The translations under genes and the position numbers were made by a program. A stretch of DNA of 64,000 nucleotides from Pseudonocardia sp. TRM90224. Lineage in GTDB: Bacteria; Actinomycetota; Actinomycetes; Mycobacteriales; Pseudonocardiaceae. The stretch lies in contig NZ_JAJGSX010000003.1 of assembly GCF_021245725.1 (NCBI RefSeq), positions 806,001-870,000 on the forward strand, written 5' to 3'. The notes beneath the pieces are model-generated. The model worked only from the letters and a program-made list of their open reading frames with translations. It was not told where the DNA came from and made no database searches. Of this stretch, positions 17,263-25,615 are shown in pieces; positions within the stretch are counted from its first letter, which is position 1; the number at the start of each line of letters is the position of its first letter.

Positions 17263-18429
17263 ATGCGCCGCATCCTGCTACTGCTCGCCGTGATCCTCGT
17301 GGGATCGGTCGGCGTGGTCACCGCCGTGGCCGCCGCCGGCGGCAGCGGTCTCCCGCAGGTGCTGCCACCGCCCGTCCCGCCCGCGGTGGTGACCTACACG
17401 CCGGCCGCGGGTGCCGCCGACGTCGATGCCGCCGCGCCGGCGTCGGTCACGGTTCAGGAGGGGACCTTCGAGGAGGTCACGCTCACCGCCGAGGGCGCAC
17501 CCGCCGAAGGCGCCCTCAACGCCGAGCGCACGCAGTGGAGCAGTACGGCGCCGCTCGCCGCCGGCACGTCCTACACCTGGGGCGGCACCGTCAAGGGCCG
17601 CGACGGCAACACCGTGCCGTTGCAGGGCTCGTTCGCGACGAAGGCGCCGTCGAGGCTCGTGCGGGGCACGCTCAACATCGGCGACGGGCGCACGGTCGGG
17701 GTCGCGGCCCCGATCCGCATCCAGTTCAACTCCCACGTCACCGACCGGGCGGCCGTCGAGCGCGCGCTGACCATCACCACGTCGGTGCCGGTCGAGGGCT
17801 CGTGGGGCTGGCTCCCCGACGAGGGCGGCGGCTCCCGGGTCGACTACCGGCCCAAGGAGTACTGGCCCACGGGGACGAAGGTGACGGTCACCGCGAAGCT
17901 GCGCGGCGTCAATTACGGCGACGACGCTGCGGGTGCCGCTGACATCTCCTCGACGTTCCGCATCGGCTCCGCGCAGGTCGTGAAGGCCGACGTGAACAGC
18001 CACCGCATGATCGTCATGCGGGACGGCGTGCAGGTCGCCGACTTCCCCGCCAGCTACGGCCTGGCGTCCGACCCCGAGCGCAACACCCGCTCCGGCATCC
18101 ACGTGGTCAGCGAGAAGTTCACCGACAAGCGCATGGTGAGCGAGCGCTACGACTACGACCTGATCGAGAAGTGGGCCGTCCGGATCAGCAACAACGGCGA
18201 GTTCATCCACGCCAACCCGGCCTCGGCCGGCGCGCAGGGCTCCGCGAACGTCACGCACGGGTGCGTCAACCTCTCGATCGAGGACGCCGAGGCGTACTAC
18301 AACATGGCGCAGTACGGCGACCCCGTCGAGGTCACGGGCACCCCGATCGCGCTCTCGGCGCGCGACGGCGACATCTGGGACTGGACGTTGAGCTGGGAGC
18401 AGTGGAAGGCGCTCTCCGCGCTCGACTGA
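17263..18429 (+). CDS. L,D-transpeptidase (LprQ/Ldt-like)
   Basis: A 388-residue exported enzyme that forms 3-3 cross-links in peptidoglycan. It has an N-terminal signal or anchor helix (residues 1-26), Ig-like beta domains (about 40-230) and a C-terminal YkuD catalytic domain. His316, and the THGCVN motif with Cys334 as nucleophile, are present with normal spacing. Unlike M. tuberculosis LprQ, I see no lipobox cysteine after the hydrophobic stretch, so it is probably a secreted or membrane-anchored protein rather than a lipoprotein. It follows murB by 68 bases. Confidence 0.92.
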   Translation: MRRILLLLAVILVGSVGVVTAVAAAGGSGLPQVLPPPVPPAVVTYTPAAGAADVDAAAPASVTVQEGTFEEVTLTAEGAPAEGALNAERTQWSSTAPLAAGTSYTWGGTVKGRDGNTVPLQGSFATKAPSRLVRGTLNIGDGRTVGVAAPIRIQFNSHVTDRAAVERALTITTSVPVEGSWGWLPDEGGGSRVDYRPKEYWPTGTKVTVTAKLRGVNYGDDAAGAADISSTFRIGSAQVVKADVNSHRMIVMRDGVQVADFPASYGLASDPERNTRSGIHVVSEKFTDKRMVSERYDYDLIEKWAVRISNNGEFIHANPASAGAQGSANVTHGCVNLSIEDAEAYYNMAQYGDPVEVTGTPIALSARDGDIWDWTLSWEQWKALSALD

Positions 18430-18458
18430 ACCGGGGCGCGGGCGGGTACGGATCTGGC

Positions 18459-18674
18459 ATGCGACCCGACGAGCTGGGACAGCAGATCAACAGCCGTGCC
18501 GAACCGCTGCCGGAGGAACGAGCGGCCGAGCACGGCGACGAGGACCGCCGCGCGGAGGCGGCGGAGATCCTGCGCGACTCGGAGGAGCGGGTCGAGGAGG
18601 CCGTCGACGCCCCGACGCCCGGCGACGCGGCCGACGAGTCGCGCAGCAGCGCGGAAACCACCCCACCCCCGTAG
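18459..18674 (+). CDS. Small acidic hypothetical protein
   Basis: A 71-residue, very hydrophilic protein rich in Glu, Ala, Arg and Asp (MRPDELGQQINSRAEPLPEE). It contains AEILRDSEERVEEAVDAP, a motif seen in short actinobacterial proteins of unknown role. It starts 29 bases after the L,D-transpeptidase stop. The ribosome binding site is weak. Its stop codon abuts the first of three family A palindromes. Function unknown. Confidence 0.55.
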   Translation: MRPDELGQQINSRAEPLPEERAAEHGDEDRRAEAAEILRDSEERVEEAVDAPTPGDAADESRSSAETTPPP

Positions 18675-18744
18675 AACTTCCCCACCGTTTTGTGCACCTG
18701 CGCGCCCGTACGGCGCGCATCCGCCCAAAACGGTGGGGAAGTTC
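18674..18744. repeat. Family A palindrome, copy 2 (subtype A2)
   Basis: Outer arms 18674-18691 and 18727-18744 are perfect 18-bp inverted repeats (GAACTTCCCCACCGTTTT). Inside them the sequence differs from subtype A1. The left side reads GTGCACCTG and the right side CATCCGCCC, unpaired, around an inner TGCGCGCC/GGCGCGCA stem. Confidence 0.92.
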
Positions 18745-18790
18745 GGGCCGGCTCGACCCAGTGGGGTGACCGCAAGCACGCCGGAGCGCA

Positions 18791-18862
18791 GAAGTTGCCC
18801 ACCGTTTTGCCAACCTGCACACCCGCAAGGCCGTGCAGGTTGGCAAAACGGTGGGGAAGTTG
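18791..18862. repeat. Family A palindrome, copy 3 (subtype A1)
   Basis: The second of three clustered copies. The arms share ACCGTTTTGCCAACCTGCAC and its complement, with one change in the left outer arm (TTGCCC for TTCCCC). It lies 46 bases after copy 2, in the same convergent gap. Confidence 0.92.
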
Positions 18863-18876
18863 GGGGCCGGCCACGG

Positions 18877-18945
18877 AGTTCCCCATCGTTTTGGGCACTT
18901 GCGCGCCTGCGGAGCGCGCATCCACCCAAAACGGTGGGGAAGTTG
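18877..18945. repeat. Family A palindrome, copy 4 (subtype A2)
   Basis: The third clustered copy. The left arm has drifted (AGTTCCCCATCGTTTTG), while the right arm keeps AAAACGGTGGGGAAGTT. The interior is GGGCACTTGCGCGCC...GCGCGCATCCACCC, as in copies 2 and 6. It ends ten bases before the SDR stop codon. Confidence 0.9.
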
Positions 18946-18955
18946 CGCCTGAGCC

Positions 18956-19693
18956 TCAGGCCTCCCGGTAGGCGCGGGTGGCGCTGGCCTGCGCGCGGGG
19001 CTTCACGACGATCTGGTCGAGGTTGACGTTGCTGGGGCGGGTGGCGGCGAACGCGATGACGTCGGCGATGTCGTCGGCGGTCAGCGGCGTGATGCCCTTG
19101 TAGACATCCGCCGCGCGTTGCGCGTCGCCGTCGAACCTGACCAGCGAGAAGTCGGTCTCCACCATCCCCGGCAGGATCTCCGTCAGCCGGACGGGCTGCC
19201 CGAGCAGCTCGCCGCGCAGAGTGCGGTGCAGAACGCCCTGCGCATGCTTCGCGCCGGTGTAGCCGGCGCCGTTGTCGTAGATCTCGACGCCCGCGATCGA
19301 CGTGACGGTGACGATGTGGCCGTCGCCGGAGGCGATCAGGGCCGGCAGCAGCGCCTTTGTGACCCGCAGCGTGCCCAGCACGTTCGTCTCGAACATCCAC
19401 CGCCAGTCGTCCTCGTCGGCCTGCGCCACCGGTTCGAGACCCTTCGCCCCGCCGGCGTTGTTGACCAGCAGCTTCGCGTCGGGGACGGCCGCAGCGAAGG
19501 CGTCGACCGACTCGTTGTCGGTGACGTCGAGCCGCACCGCCGTGCCGTCGATCTCGGCGGCGATCTCGGCGCAGCGGTCGACCCTGCGGGCCCCGAGCAC
19601 GACGTGGAACCCGGACTTCGCGAGCGCTCGGGCGGTGGCGGCGCCGATGCCCGAACTGGCTCCGGTCACGACAGCGGTGGGGCGCTCAGTCAT
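18956..19693 (-). CDS. Short-chain dehydrogenase/reductase (Rv0484c-like)
   Basis: A 245-residue classical SDR oxidoreductase. It has the TGASSGIG cofactor-binding motif (residues about 10-17), NNAG, the catalytic serine in TVTSIAG, and YTGAKH in place of YxxxK. NADP preference is likely from GARRVDR after the second beta strand. It is convergent with the L,D-transpeptidase gene, the same order as Rv0483/Rv0484c. The substrate is unknown. Confidence 0.9.
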   Translation of the reverse strand: MTERPTAVVTGASSGIGAATARALAKSGFHVVLGARRVDRCAEIAAEIDGTAVRLDVTDNESVDAFAAAVPDAKLLVNNAGGAKGLEPVAQADEDDWRWMFETNVLGTLRVTKALLPALIASGDGHIVTVTSIAGVEIYDNGAGYTGAKHAQGVLHRTLRGELLGQPVRLTEILPGMVETDFSLVRFDGDAQRAADVYKGITPLTADDIADVIAFAATRPSNVNLDQIVVKPRAQASATRAYREA

Positions 19694-19714
19694 GCGACCA
19701 GCCTAGATCGATCG

Positions 19715-19966
19715 CTACTCCACGCCCTGTTGCGCCGTCCGGGACCCGCGCCGCGCCGCCGCCCGCTGCCATGTGAAGACACCCCAGCCGAACGCACCGA
19801 GCCCGGCCCCGGCGACGCACGTGGTGAACCAGATGTCGAGCGGCCACGCCCCCACCAGCCACGCCACCAGCAGCACCACCGCGCCGACCAGCCACACCGT
19901 CGTACCGATGGCGATGACGGTGCTCACGCGGCTGAACCGGGCCGGCAGTGGTGGAGGTTCGATCAC
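19715..19966 (-). CDS. DUF2530 family membrane protein
   Basis: An 83-residue protein beginning MIEPPPLPARFSRVS, with two membrane helices (TVIAIGTTVWLVGAVVLLVAWLVG and IWFTTCVAGAGLGAFGWGVF) and a basic C-terminus. The N-terminal PPPLP motif and helix spacing match DUF2530. It is divergent from the NCS2 permease gene. Function unknown. Confidence 0.8.
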   Translation of the reverse strand: MIEPPPLPARFSRVSTVIAIGTTVWLVGAVVLLVAWLVGAWPLDIWFTTCVAGAGLGAFGWGVFTWQRAAARRGSRTAQQGVE

Positions 19967-20007
19967 GACTCGAGTCTATGGCGCTGATCAGCCCTTACGG
20001 TGTGCGC

Positions 20008-21441
20008 GTGATCGAGAGACTGTTCCGGGTGTCCGAGCGCGGGTCGAGCGTGGGGCGCGAGCTGCGCGGTGGGCTCGTCACCTTCGTCACGATGGCCTAC
20101 ATCGTCGTGCTGAACCCGCTGATCGTCGGCAGCTTCGCCCCGTCGGGCCCGGGCGCGAAGACGGACGCGCTCGGCAACGTCCTGGGTGTGTCGCAGGTGG
20201 CGGCCGTCACGGCGCTGGTGGCGGGCGTGATGACGATCCTGATGGGTCTCATCGCCAACTACCCGTTCGCGATCGCCACCGGCCTGGGCATCAACGCGTT
20301 CGTCGTCTTCACGATCGCGCCGCTGATGAGCTGGCCGGAGGCGATGGGCCTGGTCGTCGTCGACGGCATCATCGTCTTCGCGCTCGCCGCGACCGGCTTC
20401 CGCACCGCGGTGTTCAACGTGATCCCGCCCTCGCTGAAGGCCGCGATCGCGGTCGGGATCGGCCTTTTCATCGCGTTCATCGGGTTCGTCGACGCCGGGT
20501 TCGTCCGCCGCATCGCCGACGCCGCCAACACGACGGTCCCGGTGGGGCTGGGCATCGCCAACTCGATCGCGTCGTGGCCGACCTTCGTCTTCTGCGTCGG
20601 GCTGCTGGTCACGGGGCTGCTGGTCGCCCGCGGCGTCCGTGCCGGCCTGCTCATCGGGGTCGCGATCACGACCGTGCTCGCGATCGTCGTCGAAGCGATC
20701 GTGCAGGTCGGGCCGTCGCGCGGGACCGACCCGCAGGGCTGGTCGCTCTCGGTGCCGACGCTGCCGGAGAGCATCATCGGCCTGCCCGACCTCTCGCTCG
20801 TCGGCTCGTTCTCCTTCGGCGCGTTCATCCACGTCGACCTGCTGACGGTGCTGCTGCTCGTGTTCACGCTCGTGCTCGCCGACTTCTTCGACACGATGGG
20901 CACCGTCACCGGCCTCGGCAAGCAGGCCGAGCTCATGTCGAAGGACGGGCAGCTGCCGGGCATCGGCAAGGTGCTGATGGTCGACGCGGCGGCAGCCGTC
21001 GCCGGCGGCGCCGCGTCGAGCTCGTCGAACACCGTCTACATCGAGTCGGCCTCCGGCATCGCCGAGGGCGCGCGCACCGGCCTCGCGAACGTGCTGACCG
21101 GCGTGCTGTTCCTGCTCGCGATGTTCTTCACGCCGCTCTACACGATCGTCCCGATCGAGGCGGCCGCCCCGGCGCTGGTGGTGGTCGGCGCGCTGATGAT
21201 GCGGCAGATCACCGAGATCGACTTCTCGGAGCTGCGCATCGCGCTGCCGGCGTTCCTGACGATCGTGGTGATGCCGTTCACGTACTCGATCGCCAACGGC
21301 ATCGGCGCGGGCTTCGTCTCCTACGTCGTGATCGCCGCCGCGACGGGCCGGGCGCGCACCATCCACCCGCTGATGTGGGTGATCTCGGTGGCCTTCGTCG
21401 GGTACTTCGCGATCGGCCCGATCCAAGCTCTCTTCGCGTAG
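20008..21441 (+). CDS. NCS2 family permease (AzgA-type purine transporter)
   Basis: A protein of about 477 residues with 12-14 membrane segments. Family signatures are GGLVTFVTMAYIVVLNP near the start, TGLGINAF, DFFDTMGTVTGLGKQAEL and SSSSNTVYIESASGIAEGARTG. Members import adenine, guanine or hypoxanthine with protons. The GTG at 20008 (VIERLFRVSERG) gives the usual N-terminus. An ATG at 19978 would add ten residues and is the alternative. The DUF2530 gene is divergent. Confidence 0.88.
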   Translation: MIERLFRVSERGSSVGRELRGGLVTFVTMAYIVVLNPLIVGSFAPSGPGAKTDALGNVLGVSQVAAVTALVAGVMTILMGLIANYPFAIATGLGINAFVVFTIAPLMSWPEAMGLVVVDGIIVFALAATGFRTAVFNVIPPSLKAAIAVGIGLFIAFIGFVDAGFVRRIADAANTTVPVGLGIANSIASWPTFVFCVGLLVTGLLVARGVRAGLLIGVAITTVLAIVVEAIVQVGPSRGTDPQGWSLSVPTLPESIIGLPDLSLVGSFSFGAFIHVDLLTVLLLVFTLVLADFFDTMGTVTGLGKQAELMSKDGQLPGIGKVLMVDAAAAVAGGAASSSSNTVYIESASGIAEGARTGLANVLTGVLFLLAMFFTPLYTIVPIEAAAPALVVVGALMMRQITEIDFSELRIALPAFLTIVVMPFTYSIANGIGAGFVSYVVIAAATGRARTIHPLMWVISVAFVGYFAIGPIQALFA

Positions 21442-21457
21442 CCCTTGCCATCAGAAG

Positions 21458-21476
21458 AGAGGTTAGGCTAACCTTT
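21458..21476. promoter_or_regulatory. DtxR/IdeR-type iron box
   Basis: AGAGGTTAGGCTAACCTTT matches the iron-box consensus TTAGGTTAGGCTAACCTAA at 15 of 19 positions, including the whole central 15 bases. A possible -35 TTGCCA (21445-21450) and -10 TAACCT (21469-21474), 18 bases apart, would place the box over the -10 element, the usual position for iron-dependent repression. The next gene downstream is the AhpD-like gene at 21647. Confidence 0.75.
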
Positions 21477-21646
21477 GCTCGTCGCTTCGTGGTGGGAGCG
21501 GCGCGTCAGTTCGGGAAACGGTATCGGGGTCCTGGCCTACGGGCCAGGGCCCCGATCCGCGTTTCCGGCGCCTGTCACATCTCCGTCGTGCGTTCCGTCA
21601 GACCAGTAACGGCCGGATCGACCGGCCCAACGGGAGGACAGGAACC
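21477..21646 (+). other. Leader with a long hairpin before the AhpD-like gene
   Basis: These 170 bases between the iron box and the AhpD-like start hold one long imperfect hairpin. GGAAACG (21514-21520) and CGTTTCC (21560-21566) flank an inner stem formed by TCGGGGTCCTGGCC and GGCCAGGGCCCCGA around TACG. It could terminate the permease transcript or attenuate the iron-regulated one. An AGGACAGGAACC sequence before the ATG supplies the ribosome binding site. Confidence 0.5.
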
Positions 21647-22108
21647 ATGGAAGCTCGGATGCAGAACCCGGCGATGGTCGTTCCCGGCGCGATGCAGGCA
21701 CTGCTCGCGCTGGCCAAGTCGGCCGAGAAGGCCGGTGACGTGCCGCACGTGATCCACAAGATGGCGCACCTGCGCGCCAGCCAGATCAACGGCTGCAGCG
21801 TGTGCGTCCACATGCACGCGGCCGAGCTGCGGCAGGCCGGGGAGCCGGCCGAGCGCATCGACACGATCAGCGCGTGGCGCGACGCGCCGTTCTTCACCGA
21901 AGCCGAGCGCGCGGCGCTCGCGCTGACCGAGGAGGTGACGGTGCTCGCCGGCCGCAGCGACGCGGTCTCCGAGGACGTGTGGCTGGAAGCCCGCAAGCAC
22001 TTCGACGAGGAGTCGGTCGCGGGCCTGATCCTCTCGGTTGCCGCCGTCAACGTGTGGAACCGGCTCAACGCCGCCACCCGCCAGGTCGCGGGCGCCTGGA
22101 AGGGCTAG
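21647..22108 (+). CDS. Carboxymuconolactone decarboxylase / AhpD-like protein
   Basis: A 153-residue AhpD-fold protein with the redox motif CSVCVHMHA (residues about 45-53), the CxxC-xxxHA signature of peroxide-reducing family members rather than of the lactone decarboxylase itself. It is expected to act as a thiol peroxidase or disulphide reductase. It stands alone, 205 bases after the permease stop, behind an iron box. Iron-limited induction would link it to oxidative or iron stress. Confidence 0.85.
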   Translation: MEARMQNPAMVVPGAMQALLALAKSAEKAGDVPHVIHKMAHLRASQINGCSVCVHMHAAELRQAGEPAERIDTISAWRDAPFFTEAERAALALTEEVTVLAGRSDAVSEDVWLEARKHFDEESVAGLILSVAAVNVWNRLNAATRQVAGAWKG

Positions 22109-22149
22109 GACGAACCTGCGTCGAGGGCCGGAACCGCGAGGGTGTTGGG

Positions 22150-22208
22150 GAGGGCAGGAAAGCCACTTTCCGGCCCTGTGAGGGCCGGAAAGTGGCTTTC
22201 CTGCCCTC
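22150..22208. repeat. Family B palindrome, site 3
   Basis: Perfect 28-bp arms (22150-22177 and 22181-22208) flank a three-base loop, the best-preserved copy in the window. It lies between the convergent AhpD-like and GH16 genes. Confidence 0.95.
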
Positions 22209-22257
22209 GCACGCGGGCACGTATCCCGGCTGCCCATGACGCGCGCCCAGTAGCCAG

Positions 22258-23388
22258 CTAGCGCCACGAGAAGATGCGACGCACGGTGTCGCTGACGTCG
22301 TCGTCCGCCTCTTCCGCCGGTTCGGCGTCCGGGGCCTCGGTCTCGGGGGTATCGGAGGCCTCGCTCTCCGTCGTTCCGGGTTCGGTCGTCTCAGGTTGCG
22401 GGGTCCGGGTCGGCTCCGGCCGCGCCGCCTGGCCGGGCTCGAACGGGTACTGCCGGACCCAGTCGACCTGCATGCTCGACTCCTTGACGGCCGCGGTGCC
22501 GTCCCCGGGGAACCAGTCGAGCTGGACGCACAGGTGCATCGGGCCGCTGGGGATGATCGCCTTGTCGGTGGTGCGGAACCACTCCTCGCCGTCGAGGTAG
22601 GTGACGATCGCATCGGGCCCCCACTCGACGGCCCAGTTGTGCCAGGTGCTCGCATCGACCTCGACCGAGCCGTCGACCTGCGCGTTCTTCTCGCCGTAGT
22701 GCACGAAGGCCTTCGTCGTGCGGCGGGCGGGATCCTGCATCTCCATGAAGTCGATCTCGCCGCCGGAGGGGAAGTCGTCGGCGTCGGGCCAGAGCAGGAG
22801 CAGCGCGTTGTAGGAGGGGTCGGCCGCGGGCGCCCGCACCCGACCCTCCCACCGGCCGTACTTCTGGCCCGGCATCCACGCCATACCGCCCGTCGTGCCC
22901 TGCGCGTCGCCGGTGATCGTGAGGATCCCGCCCTCGCGCGACACCGCGGCCGGCGACCGCTTGCCCTTCCCGGCGTGCCCCGTGCCGTCGTAGAGGCGCC
23001 AGTCGCCGCCGTCCGCGTCGAAGGTCTCCTCGCGGGAGGGCGCGCCCCAGCCGAGCTTCGCCGCTGCGGTGGAACCTTCCTCCCCGCTGGGTGACGGCGC
23101 GGCGGCGGGATCGGTGTCGGCGGCGCCGGTGTGGTCCTGCTCCGGTTCTGCCGTGGGGGACGGCGGTCCGCTGCGGACGGGCGGCTCCGACCGATCAGGC
23201 TTCTTCCCACGTGAAGTCGGCGTTGTGGATGGACCTGTGGATGGACTTGTCGATGGTTCTGGGGTGATCGTCACCACCGACGGCGCGCCGGCCTCGTTCG
23301 TCGTCCCGTCGCCGGCGAACACGACCACGACGGCGACCCCGGTCGCGAGGTACTTCTTGACCAGCTCCTCGATCTCGTCGAACGTCAT
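22258..23388 (-). CDS. Secreted glycoside hydrolase family 16 protein
   Basis: A 376-residue protein. A short N-terminus (MTFDEIEELVKKYLATGVAVVVVF) is followed by a Thr/Pro/Ser-rich linker (about 35-95), a GH16 beta-glucanase fold, and an acidic Glu/Thr/Pro tail. The catalytic motif is GEIDFMEM near residue 208, with both acidic residues of the ExDxxE signature. Substrates in GH16 are beta-1,3/1,4-glucans, agarose or similar. The N-terminus looks like a membrane anchor rather than a cleavable signal. It is the last gene of a five-gene leftward operon and starts two bases after the previous stop. Confidence 0.85.
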   Translation of the reverse strand: MTFDEIEELVKKYLATGVAVVVVFAGDGTTNEAGAPSVVTITPEPSTSPSTGPSTTPTSRGKKPDRSEPPVRSGPPSPTAEPEQDHTGAADTDPAAAPSPSGEEGSTAAAKLGWGAPSREETFDADGGDWRLYDGTGHAGKGKRSPAAVSREGGILTITGDAQGTTGGMAWMPGQKYGRWEGRVRAPAADPSYNALLLLWPDADDFPSGGEIDFMEMQDPARRTTKAFVHYGEKNAQVDGSVEVDASTWHNWAVEWGPDAIVTYLDGEEWFRTTDKAIIPSGPMHLCVQLDWFPGDGTAAVKESSMQVDWVRQYPFEPGQAARPEPTRTPQPETTEPGTTESEASDTPETEAPDAEPAEEADDDVSDTVRRIFSWR

Positions 23389-23390
23389 CG

Positions 23391-23963
23391 TCAGCCTTCC
23401 CCTGCTGGTAGGTCGGTGGTGGCGGCGGAGTCGACGGCAACGAGCCAGCGCCCGTCCGGCTGCCGGACGAGCACGACGTGGCGGGCCGCCGTCGTGAACG
23501 CGTAGGGCCCGCCCGGCGGCCCGGTGGCCGTGCCGAGCTCGGCGCGGTAGCCGCGACACAGGCCGTCGGGGTCGCTCGCGACCAGCCGCATCGCGGTGAC
23601 GGTGGCGGTGCGTTGCGTCCCTGGCGGCGGCGGGTCGAGCACTACCGTGCCGACCGTCCCGGCGGCGCTGCCCGGCTCGGCGTACGGGGCGCCGCGCAGA
23701 TGGGTACGGCCGCGGTCCGCGGCTTCGACCGTGTGCGCTGCTGCGAGGAACGCCCGCCCGACCGCCTCGGGATCGGACATGTCGACGTCCGGGTCGGCTT
23801 GCGGCGGATCGGCACCGCGCTCGACGGGGATCGCCGCGATGGCGTCGCGGTCCTCGTTGCTCACCACCGGCGGCCGCTCGGCCGGACCTGCGCCGCCGAG
23901 CAGCGCGAGTGCCGCGATCGTGACGGCGAGGGCCGTCAGCGCGGCGAGCACGGGTCGGCTCAT
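23391..23963 (-). CDS. Secreted or anchored hypothetical protein
   Basis: A 190-residue protein with an N-terminal hydrophobic segment (ALTALAVTIAALALLGGAG) and an extracytoplasmic domain that ends VVLVRQPDGRWLVAVDS. The latter resembles the mixed alpha/beta accessory domains found beside conjugation proteins. I do not recognise the family. It lies between the lytic-transglycosylase-like gene (4-base gap) and the GH16 gene (2-base gap), so it is certainly in the same transcript. Confidence 0.6.
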   Translation of the reverse strand: MSRPVLAALTALAVTIAALALLGGAGPAERPPVVSNEDRDAIAAIPVERGADPPQADPDVDMSDPEAVGRAFLAAAHTVEAADRGRTHLRGAPYAEPGSAAGTVGTVVLDPPPPGTQRTATVTAMRLVASDPDGLCRGYRAELGTATGPPGGPYAFTTAARHVVLVRQPDGRWLVAVDSAATTDLPAGEG

Positions 23964-23967
23964 GGCG

Positions 23968-25086
23968 TCACTCCCGGAAGCTCACGTGGACGTGGTCGAA
24001 GTGTCCGCCGGTGGCGTTCGAGGTGTCGTAGACCCCGCCGCCGGTGTAGCGGCGGCCCCACGCGCCGTCGTCGTCCGCGACGCCGGGGTCCCAGTAGCGG
24101 CCCTGCCAGATCAGGTATCCGACGCGGAGCGGTTCGGCGTGCTCCCGGAACCAGCCGACGACCCGCCACCCCGCCTCCAGCTCGGCACCCTTCGCGAACG
24201 TTCCCGGCGCGGTGGCGAAGAGGTCGCAGGCGCGGCCCCGGGAGTGGTCGCTCCTCGGGTTCCACGCGTGCTCGTCCCAGCACCCCGCCGAACGGATCAC
24301 CGGGCCGCCGCTCCAGCTGCCGAACGCGGCCTCGGCCGCTTCGAGACCGTGGCGCGTCGCGCCGGTGAGGCACCCGTCGCCGGTGGGGTCGGGCGGCTGG
24401 CAACCCGTCGCCCCGCCGGTCCAGGCGGCCGGCGCGGCGAGCGATGGCGCATGCAGCGCGGGTGCCGTGGCGGCGGTGAACCGCTCGACGTTGGCCCGCA
24501 CCGCGCCGATGTACCGGGCGATCACGGCGGCGCAGCGCGCGGAGCACCCGGCCTCGCCGGCCACCGGCACGCCCGTCGCGCTGCCGGTGACCCGGCCGCA
24601 GCCGGCGATGTGGCAGACGAGCATCGCGTCGAGCGGGTCGGCCGGCTTGCCCGTAGCGGTGAGGTGCGCGGCGGCGGCGCGCAGGTTCGCGCAGATCCAC
24701 GGCACGGCGACCCGCAGGTGCGCCTCGGTGGTGAGCACGTCGGAGCCGGCCGCGGGCGGATCGCTCGCCCACGGCGTACCCCCGGCGGCCTGCCAGGTGC
24801 GCTGCCCGAACTGGAAGAGCCCCGCCGGTCGACCTGCGGCGTCGCCGTGCAGGCCGGGGTCCCAGCCCGACTCGGCCTGCACGTGCGACACCACCCACAC
24901 CGGCGGCAGCTCGGGACACCCGTCGGAGGTCAGCTCGACGATCAGCGGCAGCATCTCGCGGGCCAGTGCCGGCACCTTCGGGGAGTCGACGCCCGATGCC
25001 GCCACGCCCGTGCCGCCCGGTCCGGGCGGCATCAGGCCGGTCACAGTGGCGACCAGAGCTGCGACCAGGGCCGCGAGCACACGCAC
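23968..25086 (-). CDS. Lytic transglycosylase / peptidase-like secreted protein
   Basis: A 372-residue exported protein. After a signal peptide (residues 1-22), the segment SHVQAESGWDPGLHGDAAG with GLFQFGQRTWQ looks like a goose-lysozyme/SLT-type transglycosylase domain, with Glu in AESGW as the probable catalytic acid. The C-terminal part has a DHSRGRACDLF and HFDHVHVSF pair. This is the metal-binding pattern of the ARB_07466-like/M15-related domain. Such bifunctional wall hydrolases commonly open peptidoglycan for conjugation machines. It is the third gene of the five-gene operon. Confidence 0.75.
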   Translation of the reverse strand: MRVLAALVAALVATVTGLMPPGPGGTGVAASGVDSPKVPALAREMLPLIVELTSDGCPELPPVWVVSHVQAESGWDPGLHGDAAGRPAGLFQFGQRTWQAAGGTPWASDPPAAGSDVLTTEAHLRVAVPWICANLRAAAAHLTATGKPADPLDAMLVCHIAGCGRVTGSATGVPVAGEAGCSARCAAVIARYIGAVRANVERFTAATAPALHAPSLAAPAAWTGGATGCQPPDPTGDGCLTGATRHGLEAAEAAFGSWSGGPVIRSAGCWDEHAWNPRSDHSRGRACDLFATAPGTFAKGAELEAGWRVVGWFREHAEPLRVGYLIWQGRYWDPGVADDDGAWGRRYTGGGVYDTSNATGGHFDHVHVSFRE

Positions 25087-25093
25087 CGGCCGC

Positions 25094-25615
25094 TCACCCG
25101 GCCCGTCCCGGCTGCTCGCGCTCGACCGGTTGCAGCCCTCGCCAAAGCACCGCGGGGCGTGGCCGGATCACCATCGGCGGAACGGCGCTCTCCAGCTGGC
25201 CGGAGCCGAGCACAGCCGCGACGATCCGGCGCAGCGCGTCGGCCAGCACCCGCAGCTGCGGGGTGAGCGTCGCGACGTCGCGGCCGAGGACGAGCGCGGC
25301 GTCCGCGGGCGGCCCGCTCGCCCGGGCCCACTCGGGAATGTGGGGCAGCAGCACAACGGCGCCGAAGCGGTGGCTGAGCGTCTCCAGCGACGGCTCCTCG
25401 GCACCGCGGACCGGCACGACGGCCAGCACAGGACGCGGTCCCGACGGTGGGAAAGCCACCACACGGGCGAGGCGCAGCGCCTCCGGGTGCGCGCCACAGG
25501 CCAGCACGTCGGCGTGCTGGTCGCGATGGCCTGCGTCGACGGCGTGCAGGGCGGCCGCGAGCGTGCTGGCGCCGGAACCCCTGCTGAGGCCGGTCACCTG
25601 CGGGATCCTCGTCAC
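25094..25615 (-). CDS. MinD/ParA-like protein with degenerate Walker A
   Basis: A protein of about 173 residues. VTGLSRGSGASTLAAAL resembles the deviant Walker A of ParA/MinD proteins, but the usual signature lysines are missing (SRGSGAST for KGGVGKT). VVLLPHIPEWAR may correspond to a later strand. Short proteins of this sort accompany actinobacterial conjugation gene sets. The start is GTG at 25615 or 25618, overlapping the preceding gene's stop. ATP binding is doubtful. Confidence 0.55.
   Translation of the reverse strand: MTRIPQVTGLSRGSGASTLAAALHAVDAGHRDQHADVLACGAHPEALRLARVVAFPPSGPRPVLAVVPVRGAEEPSLETLSHRFGAVVLLPHIPEWARASGPPADAALVLGRDVATLTPQLRVLADALRRIVAAVLGSGQLESAVPPMVIRPRPAVLWRGLQPVEREQPGRAG

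Noticed and set aside
18674-18945. Family A cluster as an integron attC or attachment site array
   Set aside because: No integrase or recombinase gene is nearby and the flanking genes are conserved chromosomal ones.
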